This document shows, piece by piece, positions 1 to 8,802 of a stretch of 64,000 bases of DNA (position 1 is the first letter of the stretch; each line of letters opens with the position of its first letter). A program made the position numbers and the translations under genes. Under the pieces are notes generated by a model, which had not been told where the DNA came from, made no database searches, and saw only the letters and a program-made list of their open reading frames with translations. This DNA comes from Phycisphaerales bacterium Planc_01 (GTDB lineage Bacteria; Planctomycetota; Phycisphaerae; Sedimentisphaerales; Anaerobacaceae). Location: positions 1 to 64,000 of the forward strand of contig LVBB01000143.1 in NCBI GenBank assembly GCA_001603075.1, written 5' to 3'.

Positions 1-271
1 GCGTAGACTCGCCCTGCGGAATCGGCCCGAGACTGGCCGACCGGCGGGCCGAGCCGATTCGGACTTCGAGGTCGGCCCCGACGGTATCGCCGGCGTTCTG
101 GACGGCAACCTCGACCGTCTGGACCAGTTCATCCTTGTCGCGCGAGAACAGAACCGTTGGGCGCACTGATACGATCCGGATCGACGAGCCGCCCGCCGGA
201 GCGTTCTGGGCCTCCGCACAGAGAGGAACGGCGGCAAGCAAGACGACGCAGAACAAGGCACGCATCGACAT
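1..271 (-). CDS. Exported protein of unknown function, N-terminal part only
   Basis: An open frame reads leftwards off the window edge from an ATG at 271, giving 90 residues so far. It opens with a hydrophobic signal peptide (MSMRALFCVVLLAAVPLCAEA) and then a segment predicted to be beta-rich (IRIVSVRPTVLF, then QTVEVAVQNAGDTVGADLEV). That segment resembles the start of a CARDB-like or other Ig-fold domain, but the resemblance is weak. The gene is divergent from the GDSL esterase at 584. No catalytic motif can be judged because the C-terminal part lies outside the window. A second ATG two codons in (265) is an alternative start. An exported protein is well supported; its function is not known. 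Confidence 0.6.
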   Translation of the reverse strand, partial: MSMRALFCVVLLAAVPLCAEAQNAPAGGSSIRIVSVRPTVLFSRDKDELVQTVEVAVQNAGDTVGADLEVRIGSARRSASLGPIPQGEST

Positions 272-288
272 GGGATACAGGCATCGCT

Positions 289-352
289 GCTTGTAGTGAT
301 CCGCCTTTGGCGGATTGTCCTGTTGGTATGCCCTCACGGGCACACTACAAGC
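289..352. repeat. 64-base palindromic element with two internal hairpins
   Basis: The element is bounded by a perfect 10-base inverted repeat, GCTTGTAGTG at 289-298 and CACTACAAGC at 343-352. Inside are two further hairpins: ATCCGCC/GGCGGAT at 299-315 with a 3-base loop, and TGCCC/GGGCA at 329-342. The whole would fold as a three-way junction. It sits in the divergent gap between the exported partial gene and the GDSL gene. The architecture is that of a dispersed REP/MITE-like palindrome, though no second copy was seen in this window. Confidence 0.6.
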
Positions 353-500
353 GGCGGCGGCATGAGTGAGGTTCATCGTCTCTCCTTTCGTTCGCGCTCC
401 AGATTGGACAGGACTGCCACATATCTGCACGATCTCTTCAGGTTATGAGGCGGCCCCCCTGCTGTCAACGGTTTCGCCACCCGCGCCGGGCGGCTGTGAC

Positions 501-529
501 TTGAACGAACCCCACCGCGCTGCTATCAT
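501..529 (+). promoter_or_regulatory. Predicted sigma-70 promoter of the GDSL esterase gene
   Basis: TTGAAC at 501-506 and TATCAT at 524-529 are separated by 17 bases. The -10 box matches the consensus in five of six positions. It lies 54 bases before the start codon at 584. Prediction by eye. Confidence 0.5.
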
Positions 530-583
530 CACCGCGAAGATATCGTGGTATCCGTCACTGCCTGATCCAAGGAGAATGGCTGT

Positions 584-1684
584 ATGAGACTGACCTTCTG
601 GCTGTTTGCCGCCTCACTGCTGTCTTTGGCAATGGCTTCTGTCGGCGCGGAGAGAATCGATCCGGCGATGGGCACGGTAGACCCTTGCGATGGGACATCG
701 TGGTACGACGGCCGGCTCCTTCTGCTGGAAGGCAAGGGTTGGGAGGACACCGAATCGTATTACGACCGGCTGCCCGCCAGGGCAAAGGACAAGGTCCGCG
801 CTCCGGTCTGGGATCTCAGTCAGCACAGCGCCGGGATGTGCCTTCGCTTCCAGACGGACGCCACGTCGGTCCGGGTTCGTTGGACGCTCCGCCGCGAGAA
901 CCTGGCGATGCCCCACATGCCCGCCACGGGAGTGAGCGGGATCGACCTTTATGCAAGGGCCGACAACGGGCGATGGACGTTCGTCCAAAACGGCCGACCC
1001 ACCTCCAGGTCGAACGAAGCGTCGTTCCGCGTGCCCCCGAGCGCCGAATGCATGTTGTACCTGCCCCTCTACAATGGAGTGGAGTCGATCCAGATCGGCG
1101 TCGACAAGGACAAGGGCATTTCGCGACCAGCGGCTCCTGCTGCGCCGAACAAGCCGATCGTGTTCTACGGCACGTCCATCACGCAGGGCGGATGCGCCTC
1201 CCGCCCGGGCATGGCGAGCACCGCCATCGTTCGAAGAGAGCTTGACGTGCCCGTGGTCAACCTCGGCTTCTCGGGCAACGGCAGGATGGAACCGGAGATG
1301 GCGGACCTTCTGGCGGAGCTGGACCCGGCGGTGTACGTGCTCGATTGTCTGTGGAACATGCGGCCCGCTGAGGTATCGGAGCGGGTGGCGCCATTCGTCA
1401 GAACGCTACGGACAGCCCGCCCCGACACACCGATCCTGCTCGTGGAGGACTCCAGCGTCCGCAATACGACGCCGACGGAGAAGGGCACGATTCTCCGTCG
1501 GATTCATGAGGAGCTGACGGCCGAGGGAATGGCCAATCTGCATTTCCTGTCCAATCGAGACATGCTCGGGACCGACGGCGACGGCACGGTCGACGGCTGT
1601 CATCCCAACGACGTGGGAATGATCCGCCAGGCCGCTGTGTTCACCAAGTCTCTGGCCGCGATCCTGGGCGTACCGCTTCGTTAA
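584..1684 (+). CDS. Secreted GxDLY/GDSL-type SGNH hydrolase (esterase)
   Basis: The 366-residue product has a signal peptide (residues 1-22). An N-terminal jelly-roll-like domain follows, carrying the GIDLYAR motif that defines the GxDLY family. A C-terminal SGNH hydrolase domain starts near residue 190 with GTSITQGGCASRPG; its Ser is the expected nucleophile. LGFSGNGR is the block II Gly region, and DGCHPNDVG near the end supplies the catalytic Asp and His. This two-domain order is that of planctomycete and Bacteroidetes carbohydrate esterases thought to remove acyl groups from plant or algal glycans in the periplasm; the substrate is inferred, not shown. The start is supported by AAGGAG at 569-574. 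It is convergent with the PIG-L gene, 25 bases away. Confidence 0.85.
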   Translation: MRLTFWLFAASLLSLAMASVGAERIDPAMGTVDPCDGTSWYDGRLLLLEGKGWEDTESYYDRLPARAKDKVRAPVWDLSQHSAGMCLRFQTDATSVRVRWTLRRENLAMPHMPATGVSGIDLYARADNGRWTFVQNGRPTSRSNEASFRVPPSAECMLYLPLYNGVESIQIGVDKDKGISRPAAPAAPNKPIVFYGTSITQGGCASRPGMASTAIVRRELDVPVVNLGFSGNGRMEPEMADLLAELDPAVYVLDCLWNMRPAEVSERVAPFVRTLRTARPDTPILLVEDSSVRNTTPTEKGTILRRIHEELTAEGMANLHFLSNRDMLGTDGDGTVDGCHPNDVGMIRQAAVFTKSLAAILGVPLR

Positions 1685-1709
1685 GGTCTTCGCCAGGGAT
1701 CAGCAGGAG

Positions 1710-2699
1710 TCATTTCTTCGCAGGCACGAAAGGAAACATCGCTCGCAGCTCGTCCTTTGTCGGATACCGTCCGTACTCACAGACCTCGAAGGCCTCCGCG
1801 TGCCGGACCTTCTTGCCGGCTTCCTCGCCATACAGCTCGATCAGTTTGTCACGATACTGGTTGGCGAGGTCCACGTGCTGCCGCCGGAGCCAGCCCTTGC
1901 GCAGTTGTTCCTGCCGGGCCTTCAGATCGGCCTCGTCGCGCGGGATATCGCTGGCGCTGCCGCCGCAGCCCCCCTCGATAAACTGCGACACAAGCTCCGC
2001 CATCGCATCCAGTTTGCGTTCGATCACCGAATCGATGGAGACGACAATGTCCGGACGGAACGGATTGGGCCTCTGGAACCCGTCGGACGCGTAGAGAAAC
2101 ACCGGGTTCTTCGTGATCGCAGGCACATCGGGACAGAAGAACGGCACGGTGACCATATACGCCGCATCCTGGACCAGGATGCCGGTGTAACGGTGGTCCG
2201 GATGGTAGTCGTTCGGACGGTGGGTGATCACGATGTCCGCGTTCCAGTGGCGGATCAGGCGGGTGAACGTCCGGCGGTTCTCCAGCGTGGGCTCGATCTC
2301 GCCGTCGTGGATGTCGAGCACCTGGACCGTGTTGCCCAGGATCTTGGCGGCCTTCTGGACTTCCGCTGTGCGACGCAAGGCCAGCGGCCCGCCGGCCGTC
2401 TGCCAATGGCCGATGTCGCCGTTCGTGGTCGAGACGAATTTCACATGGTGGCCAAGGTCGCTCCACAGACATGCCACACCGCCGGCGTAGATCTCACAGT
2501 CGTCCGGGTGCGCTCCAAAGGCGATGATCCGCAACTTGCCGTCTTCGGGCGGCGCCTTCTCCACCGCAACCATCGCCGACCCCATCGCGGCGGCAACGTC
2601 TGCGGCGGAGCTCGCCATCCCCAGCCGCGCGGCACCGAACGAACCCGCCAAGATCAACCCGCAGAAGACCCCGCACACATACCATCGCCATCGGTTCAT
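1710..2699 (-). CDS. Exported PIG-L/LmbE-family deacetylase
   Basis: The 329-residue product has an N-terminal signal or anchor segment and then the PIG-L (LmbE-like) fold. The zinc-binding motif AHPDDCEIYAGG (around residue 60) and the later HRPNDYHPDHR motif are both intact, so it should be an active zinc-dependent N-deacetylase. Family members remove acetyl from GlcNAc-type sugars or related conjugates; the exported form here suggests an extracytoplasmic amino-sugar substrate. The start at 2699 has AAGGAG eight bases upstream. Together with the MFS gene lying 57 bases upstream on the same strand it may form a small operon (transporter first, deacetylase second). The precise substrate cannot be inferred. 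Confidence 0.85.
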   Translation of the reverse strand: MNRWRWYVCGVFCGLILAGSFGAARLGMASSAADVAAAMGSAMVAVEKAPPEDGKLRIIAFGAHPDDCEIYAGGVACLWSDLGHHVKFVSTTNGDIGHWQTAGGPLALRRTAEVQKAAKILGNTVQVLDIHDGEIEPTLENRRTFTRLIRHWNADIVITHRPNDYHPDHRYTGILVQDAAYMVTVPFFCPDVPAITKNPVFLYASDGFQRPNPFRPDIVVSIDSVIERKLDAMAELVSQFIEGGCGGSASDIPRDEADLKARQEQLRKGWLRRQHVDLANQYRDKLIELYGEEAGKKVRHAEAFEVCEYGRYPTKDELRAMFPFVPAKK

Positions 2700-2756
2700 C
2701 GGACTGTCTCCTTTCTGAACGTCCTTTCGCTATCCAAATCTCGGTGGCCGAGGACG

Positions 2757-3986
2757 CTACTCGCTGGGCGCCGGCGCCGTCTTGGCGGCAGCGTCGTCGC
2801 GGAAGAGCAGTGCGAACAGGCCCAGCAATACCGCGCTCATGATCGTGATGATGATCCAGATGGGATTCCAGTCCACAACGCCGTCGGTCGTGTACCTGTT
2901 GATGAGTTGCACGTTGAAATAGGTTCCGACGAGCATCCCTACACCGTAGCAGATCAGGATGATGAAACCCTGGGCCTGGGCGCGAATCTCGGGAGGCGCC
3001 TTCCTGTCCACGTAGACCTGTCCGCCGACGAAGAAGAAGCCAAAAATCACGCCGTGCACGAGAATGGCGATGTAATAGGGCCAGGTCTGCCCGATCGCTC
3101 CGCCTGCCCAGAAGGCCGCGTAACGCACCAGCAGCGCACCCAATCCGATGACCATGGCCCACCTGGCTCCGAACCGCACCAGCGCCAGGGGCACGACCAC
3201 CATGACGAATATCTCGCTGAGCTGGCCCAGATTCATGGTCGCCGTGATGTATTCGAAGCCCTGGCTATCGAAGAACTGCGAGCCGAAGGAGAAGTACATG
3301 GTGAACGGAAGCATCACGAGCATGGAGATGATGATGAACAGGGCGAAATTGCGGTCCTTCATGAGCGTCAGCGCCTGCAACCCGAGCACATCGACGATCG
3401 AAGACTTTTGGCCCTTGGCCGGAGGCGGCGTGTTGGGCAGGGTCAGGTTCAGCAGGGCCGCTGCCAGCGCGCTGCCCGCCCCGCAGTACAGAGGAATCGC
3501 CGTGTTGTCGATCTTCAGGCCATCGTACAGCCTGGCCGCTACGATGCTGAAGACCCCGGACGCCACCCAGCCGATGGAACCGAAAAGCCGGATCTGAGGG
3601 AACTTCTCCGAGGGGGCGTTGGCCATGGCGATGGCGTTGGTCAGACTCCACGTCGGCATATAGCAGAACATGGCCAGCAGCAGGATCACGAACAAGGCCG
3701 TCGCATCGGTGACGCGGGCCCCAAGGAAGAACAGGACGGCGCAACTGAGATTCAGGGCCGTCAGCACCTTCTGGCTGGCGAAGTGACGATCCGCCACCAT
3801 GCAGAAGATCGGAGCGATCAGACAGCCGAGAGGCATGACGCTGAGAATCCATGCCTTGGCGTTGCCTTCGATGCCCAGTTTCGTCAGATAGGCCGCCAGC
3901 GGCACCCACCAGACCGCGAACATCAGGTACTGGAGAAACATCATCACGCTGAGACGAACTCTGACGTTCAGGGGCATCGCATCCAT
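2757..3986 (-). CDS. MFS transporter, nucleoside:H+ symporter-like
   Basis: The 409-residue product has about twelve hydrophobic segments and begins with a first helix typical of the Nuc_H_symport branch of the MFS (NupG/XapB relatives), with FLQYLMFAVWWVPLAAYL. The loop VADRHFASQKVL after helix 2 and conserved glycines later agree. The start was moved to the ATG at 3986 because AGGAAGGG lies nine bases before it, whereas the longer open frame to 4067 adds a polar, uncharacteristic leader. Planctomycete and Bacteroidetes relatives sit in glycan-use loci and probably move a sugar or nucleoside with protons. It is followed by the PIG-L deacetylase, so the transported molecule may be its product; that link is inference. 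Confidence 0.8.
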   Translation of the reverse strand: MDAMPLNVRVRLSVMMFLQYLMFAVWWVPLAAYLTKLGIEGNAKAWILSVMPLGCLIAPIFCMVADRHFASQKVLTALNLSCAVLFFLGARVTDATALFVILLLAMFCYMPTWSLTNAIAMANAPSEKFPQIRLFGSIGWVASGVFSIVAARLYDGLKIDNTAIPLYCGAGSALAAALLNLTLPNTPPPAKGQKSSIVDVLGLQALTLMKDRNFALFIIISMLVMLPFTMYFSFGSQFFDSQGFEYITATMNLGQLSEIFVMVVVPLALVRFGARWAMVIGLGALLVRYAAFWAGGAIGQTWPYYIAILVHGVIFGFFFVGGQVYVDRKAPPEIRAQAQGFIILICYGVGMLVGTYFNVQLINRYTTDGVVDWNPIWIIITIMSAVLLGLFALLFRDDAAAKTAPAPSE

Positions 3987-4212
3987 AGCACCATTCCCTT
4001 CCTGGAGTAGAACCGCGAGTCTGTGAGCCGCCCGCCACGAGCCGGGACTTGGCAAGACCTGCGGCAATCATATCAAGGTGGTCGGTGTTCGAACACCCCC
4101 CTCTTACGAACAAACGCGAACCGACCTTCCAGCCGCTCCTCCGACCGGATGGTCCGAACGACCTCAAGCCGACGGCGCAAGACCACCGCTCAACCGCATC
4201 GAGGCCGACACC

Positions 4213-7167
4213 TCAGAACGACACGGATAGCGGTTCGTTGCGGCCCGCCAGGGCGGCCACCTCGGCCGCCGAGAGGGCTCGCTGGTAGATTTGGATTTCG
4301 TCGATATCTCCGGTAAGCCAGTTATCGGTGGCATCAAAGACCCCGCCGCCACCGATGTTGACGGGGAAGCTGGACGCACCATACGTGTCGGCGATCGGTG
4401 TGCCGCCCGAGACAGCCGGCCGGCCGTCCAGGTAGATCGTGACGGACGTGCCGTTGCCGACCGCCACAATGTGATGCCAGTCCGCCGTGGCATCATAGGG
4501 CCAGGTCAGGTTGACGGCGCCGCTGGCGGCACTCCATATCTGGACGTTGTTGCCGGCGGAAACCCCGTACTCGATACAATCGTTCTGGCCCACCAGGCCG
4601 CTGCGGTCCGCCTGAGAGAGGTTTCCCTTGAGCCAGCAGGCAATCGTAAATTGCGTCAGGTCGCTGAGCAGGCTCTTGCCGGTGGTGATATAGTCGCGAC
4701 GCCCCTGAAAGCTCACGGCGCTGCCGGTGACGCCGGTGATCCAGGTGGGATTGCCCTCGATCGTGCCGTGGTTGCCGCTGCCGGAGGAGTCGGTCGCAAC
4801 ATGGCCCGAGCCCTCGTCCAACGCATAGTGGAGCACCAGATTCGCCTGGTCCGGCGGCTGTGGTGTGATGAATTGGGGTATCCCCGGAACCAGCCGGATA
4901 TCGTCGATGTATACAACGCCTGCGGCTCCGACCCCTTCGACGCCGATGACCAATTCGGTGACACGGCGGACATCCGCGCCGACGCTCGACAGCTCGACGT
5001 TCCACGGCTGCCATTGGGCCTTGTCGATGTCGGAGGCATCGCCGCTGTACGCCACCTTGGTCCCGTTGATCTTCAGATACAGATGCCCGTTGTTGCCCTG
5101 GGCGCCACGGAAATGCAGCGAAAGACTTCTGACGCCGTTCGCCGTCCAGTCCTGCGGCGTGTCAAACGTCCGAACGGCTTCGGAGATCGCAACGCCCGCG
5201 TTGTCATAGAACAGCGGCATAGCCTGACTGCCACTGTTGACGATGAACTTCTCGGCAAACGGGGCTTCGAGATGCCCAACCGTCGAACCGGTTTGGTTCT
5301 CCCAGCCGTCGATCCACGTCTCGTAGATGCGGCTGCCGACATCGTCCGTGTAGCCCTCGAAATCGTCCACCACCAGGAACCCCTGCGTCGTGAAGCGCCA
5401 GACCTCGCCGGGCCACACGCCGGCAGGATCGGCCTGATTGACTTCGTCGATCTTCCAGAAGTAGGTCGTCGCCAGATGGAGGTCGATCGGTACGTAGCGT
5501 GCGTTCGCGACGGTATCCACCAAAGCCGTGCCGTCGGTCACCGCCGCCTCGTCCGGGCTGAGGTGGACATGATGCAGAGCTGACGCGCGGCCGGCCCGCC
5601 AACGGAGCGCCGCATCCACAGCCACATCGGTGGCGCCGTCGGCCGGCTGTGGCTCGCGAGCCCGCACCGGAATGAACAGGAAGCGAACCTCACTGAGACC
5701 GACCTGGCCCATCTGACCGTACCCACTGTTGACGGCGATCCTGACGAACCTGGCCTCGATCCCTCCGAAGTCAACCGTCGTATTGGCCGCATACTCGGAG
5801 CGCGCGGTGGCCTGGGCAAACTGCACGTCGCCCCAAACGGTCCAGTCCGCACCGTTCTCGGAGTGCTCGATCGTAACGTCTCTGAGTCCGAAGCCCAGAA
5901 TCGGCTCGAACTGCACGTTGTAGTTCCATACGATCATCTCGTGCAGCTTGTAGATGCCGTCGAACTCATACTGGATATACACCGACTCGCTGGTGGGGCC
6001 GACCAACCACATGTCCATACTGTCGATCGAGTGCTGGTCGTCGGCATTCAATCCGGAGCCGTTGACCGTATTCTCGGGCCCCTGCCCCTCACCGGAGGCC
6101 ACATTGCTTGTGGCCACGATGTTCCGGATCGGATAGACGAACGGCTCGACGGTGAAACTCCAGACATTTCCCTTGAATACCGTGTAGTCCGGTGCGCCGT
6201 TGACTTCGTCGACCCGCCAGAAATAGGTCGCACCGTACGCCAGAGCATCCTGGGGTGTATAGGTCGTCCCCAACTGGCCCTTGCTCACCAGCACCCCCAG
6301 CGGAGCGGCGGCGCTCGCCGCATTGACATCGTCGCGATTCGTGCCGAAGTACACATCGTGTGTCACCGCCGTATCCGGGGCCGTCCAGCTCAGGCTCGTG
6401 TCACGCGCGACGTCGGTAGCGCCGTCGGCCGGGATCGGAGACGTGGCCTTCGAGGAAGTGAGCCCTCTCATGACATCGCCGATTTCCTCGGCCGTAAGAG
6501 CGACGTCAAACAGGGCGACTTCGTCGAGCACGCCATAGAAGAACCCGCTGGGCGCACCGCCGGTCAACTGCGCGCCGATCAGAACCGGCGTCACGGTATC
6601 GGTGTTCTGGGCGCCCCGCTCCTGTTCGGCGTCGGGAACGCCGTTTACGTAGATCCTCATCACCGCGCCGTCATAGGTTACGGCGACGTGCCCGAACTCA
6701 TTGGCGGGCAGAGTCAGACTGCCGGAATAGGCCCAGGGTGCGACTTCCCGGTGGAATGTGACGGTGCCACCGCCACCGATCGAAAGGATATAGGCACCGA
6801 TCACGCCCGCGTTGAATTTGCTCATGATGGTGCCGCCGCCCTGGTTCTTCACCCAGGCCGTGATACTGAACGGCGCCGCACCGCCGAAGGGCAGATTCTC
6901 GCTCGACTGGCGGATCTCCAGATAGCTCGCGCCGTTGAACTCCAGAGCCGAACCATACCGCCCCCCTACCCATGCAGGATTCGCTTTCAGGTCGGCGTCG
7001 TAACCATGCCCGGAGTTGTCCTTGGCAATGCTGCCCGAACCTTCGTTGAAGAGCCAGACTCCGACAATGGTGTCGGGATCGACCTGGGCGCTGCTGTGGG
7101 ACAGGCACAACAGACCCACGACAGCGAACGCGGCATACACGGTCAGTGATCTTCTCGCGGTGGTCAT
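4213..7167 (-). CDS. Very large exported protein: LamG, fibronectin-like, discoidin, jelly-roll, LamG
   Basis: The 984-residue product starts at 7167 with AGGAGG seven bases upstream; a longer frame to 7221 lacks such a site. It has a signal peptide (1-27). Modules follow in this order: a LamG/concanavalin domain (about 33-230), a fibronectin-like module with HDVYFGT (about 245-345), an F5/8-type discoidin domain (about 350-495), a second fibronectin-like module with GATDV, a jelly-roll starting VDDFEGYTDD (about 600-770), and a C-terminal LamG domain ending near the stop. There is no catalytic domain, PEP-CTERM tail or sorting motif. It is probably a carbohydrate-binding surface or secreted protein. 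The central block is shared with the proteins at 16263-18857 and 62682-64000. Confidence 0.8.
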   Translation of the reverse strand: MTTARRSLTVYAAFAVVGLLCLSHSSAQVDPDTIVGVWLFNEGSGSIAKDNSGHGYDADLKANPAWVGGRYGSALEFNGASYLEIRQSSENLPFGGAAPFSITAWVKNQGGGTIMSKFNAGVIGAYILSIGGGGTVTFHREVAPWAYSGSLTLPANEFGHVAVTYDGAVMRIYVNGVPDAEQERGAQNTDTVTPVLIGAQLTGGAPSGFFYGVLDEVALFDVALTAEEIGDVMRGLTSSKATSPIPADGATDVARDTSLSWTAPDTAVTHDVYFGTNRDDVNAASAAAPLGVLVSKGQLGTTYTPQDALAYGATYFWRVDEVNGAPDYTVFKGNVWSFTVEPFVYPIRNIVATSNVASGEGQGPENTVNGSGLNADDQHSIDSMDMWLVGPTSESVYIQYEFDGIYKLHEMIVWNYNVQFEPILGFGLRDVTIEHSENGADWTVWGDVQFAQATARSEYAANTTVDFGGIEARFVRIAVNSGYGQMGQVGLSEVRFLFIPVRAREPQPADGATDVAVDAALRWRAGRASALHHVHLSPDEAAVTDGTALVDTVANARYVPIDLHLATTYFWKIDEVNQADPAGVWPGEVWRFTTQGFLVVDDFEGYTDDVGSRIYETWIDGWENQTGSTVGHLEAPFAEKFIVNSGSQAMPLFYDNAGVAISEAVRTFDTPQDWTANGVRSLSLHFRGAQGNNGHLYLKINGTKVAYSGDASDIDKAQWQPWNVELSSVGADVRRVTELVIGVEGVGAAGVVYIDDIRLVPGIPQFITPQPPDQANLVLHYALDEGSGHVATDSSGSGNHGTIEGNPTWITGVTGSAVSFQGRRDYITTGKSLLSDLTQFTIACWLKGNLSQADRSGLVGQNDCIEYGVSAGNNVQIWSAASGAVNLTWPYDATADWHHIVAVGNGTSVTIYLDGRPAVSGGTPIADTYGASSFPVNIGGGGVFDATDNWLTGDIDEIQIYQRALSAAEVAALAGRNEPLSVSF

Positions 7168-7244
7168 GGCCAAATCCTCCTGCTCTGCAAACCGGGATCC
7201 CCCATGTGTTTTCACAGACAAACCCTCAGCACACCATGCCCTAT

Positions 7245-7272
7245 ATCATACCAGAACACACCCGAATCTCAA
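7245..7272 (-). promoter_or_regulatory. Predicted promoter of the LamG/discoidin gene
   Basis: On the minus strand TTGAGA (7272-7267) and TATGAT (7250-7245) are 16 bases apart, 78 bases before the start at 7167. Prediction by eye. Confidence 0.4.
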
Positions 7273-7371
7273 CACATCCTTGTGTATTGCGATGACCCAT
7301 TCTGGCCGAGAGGGGGCAGGATGGCGGGATGGAGGCCGGCAGACGTTGGCAGGGCCACGGAATACACACGA

Positions 7372-7400
7372 TTGCCTGCCCCGTGCCTCTGCGGTACACT
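7372..7400 (+). promoter_or_regulatory. Predicted promoter of the FG-GAP propeller gene
   Basis: TTGCCT at 7372-7377 and TACACT at 7395-7400 are 17 bases apart, 55 bases before the ATG at 7456. The -10 box matches consensus in four of six positions. Confidence 0.35.
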
Positions 7401-7455
7401 TACCCTTGGCTTTGACGTGCGCGAACGGGCACCGAGGACGGTCTGGAGACGATTC

Positions 7456-8787
7456 ATGGCCTGGACATCAAAGAAACATCTGGCGGGGATAATTGTCGGT
7501 CTCGTTTCGGTGGGAGCGGCTGCCACCGAGCCCCTGTTCTTCGATACCAACGACACGGGCCCGGCCCCGACTGACATCCCCGCCATTCGGGCTTGGAAGA
7601 CCATCTGCCTCGATCCCGACTACGGCGGCCAATGGGTGGTCGCGGCCGATCTCGATGGAGACGGCCAAGTCGATTTCGTCTCCTGCGAAAACCACAACGT
7701 CGGCGATGTTCACTACACCTCGACCGCCGTCGCCCATCGCCTGGACGGCACGACGCTGTGGCGCTGGGGCGATCCCGACATCGGCCGCAAGGAATGGCAC
7801 CACGACGTCGCCTGCCAGATTCACGACTGGGATGGCGACGGCCGCCCCGAGGTTGTCCTCGCCACCAAGGGAGTCCTCGTGGAGTTGGACGGCCGCACCG
7901 GCGCGGAGCGACGCCGCATTCCGATTGCCGAGGATGCCACCGACTGCATCGTCTTCGCCGATCTCGCTGGGCGGGGTCGCCCCACCGATGTCCTCGTCAA
8001 AAACCGCTATCACGACATCTATGCATACAATCACCGCGGCGAGTTGCTCTGGCACGTTCGCGATCCGGGCGGCGCCTCTACCGCCCATCAGCCACGCCCG
8101 ATCGATCTGGACGGCGACGGCAAAGACGAGATCGCCGCCGGCTATGCCCTGCTCAACGCCGATGGTTCACTGCGATGGCGGTTCCGCTCGACCAAGGTCG
8201 ACGAGAACCGCGGCCACCTCGACTGCATCCGCCTGTTTCGCAGGGCCGACAGACTGGAAGACGTTCGTCTGGTCCTCACCCTGTGCGGCGCCAAGGGCAT
8301 CGCCATGATTGACGGCAACGGCCAGGTGATCTGGGAGCAGACGGGCAGCCATTTCGAGTCCATCGATATCGGCCGCGTCATTGCCGAACACCCGGGGCCC
8401 CAGGTCCTTGTGGACATCGATCATCAACCCTTCGGCAAGGCGCCCCTGCTGCTGCTGGATGAAAATGGTGGCCTGCTCGGTCGCACCAACACCGACTACG
8501 CTCGCCATCATCATCTGCTCGACTGGACCGGCGACGGGTTCGACGAGATCGTCAACGCACACAGCGGCACGATTTACGACCACGCAGGCCGACGCATGGC
8601 GACGCTTACGGCCCCCAAGGCGGACAAGGGCGAGCGCAGCATGCTGGTTGGCGATTTCACGGGCGACGGTGTACCGGACGTCGCGCTTGTCACGACGGAT
8701 GCCCTCTACGTCTTCAAGAACTACAGCGGCGTCAAACCGGCGGAACACATCGGTCTGGGAACCGAACTCAACTTCACGCTCTACTGA
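7456..8787 (+). CDS. Exported FG-GAP/VCBS-type beta-propeller protein
   Basis: The start at 7456 is preceded by GGAG at 7445-7448; the frame is open further upstream to 7204, but that leader is not protein-like. The 443-residue product has a short signal peptide and then repeated blades with calcium-binding Asp-rich turns (DLDGDGQVD, DWDGDGRPEV, DLDGDGKDEI, DWTGDGFDEI, DFTGDGVPDV). This is the FG-GAP/VCBS seven-blade pattern. The overall look resembles the catalytic propeller of family 11 rhamnogalacturonan lyases, but I cannot identify that family's active-site residues, so lyase activity is only a possibility. It is likely periplasmic or secreted. It is convergent with the sugar-porter gene 15 bases downstream. 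Confidence 0.7.
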   Translation: MAWTSKKHLAGIIVGLVSVGAAATEPLFFDTNDTGPAPTDIPAIRAWKTICLDPDYGGQWVVAADLDGDGQVDFVSCENHNVGDVHYTSTAVAHRLDGTTLWRWGDPDIGRKEWHHDVACQIHDWDGDGRPEVVLATKGVLVELDGRTGAERRRIPIAEDATDCIVFADLAGRGRPTDVLVKNRYHDIYAYNHRGELLWHVRDPGGASTAHQPRPIDLDGDGKDEIAAGYALLNADGSLRWRFRSTKVDENRGHLDCIRLFRRADRLEDVRLVLTLCGAKGIAMIDGNGQVIWEQTGSHFESIDIGRVIAEHPGPQVLVDIDHQPFGKAPLLLLDENGGLLGRTNTDYARHHHLLDWTGDGFDEIVNAHSGTIYDHAGRRMATLTAPKADKGERSMLVGDFTGDGVPDVALVTTDALYVFKNYSGVKPAEHIGLGTELNFTLY

Positions 8788-8802
8788 TCGAACCGGCCGC
8801 CG

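Noticed and set aside
1800-4010. Open frame of over 730 codons on the plus strand
   Set aside because: It is antisense to the PIG-L and MFS genes, its text is rich in His, Arg, Gln and Asp without any domain, and both minus-strand genes have clear motifs. High GC content explains the long antisense frame.
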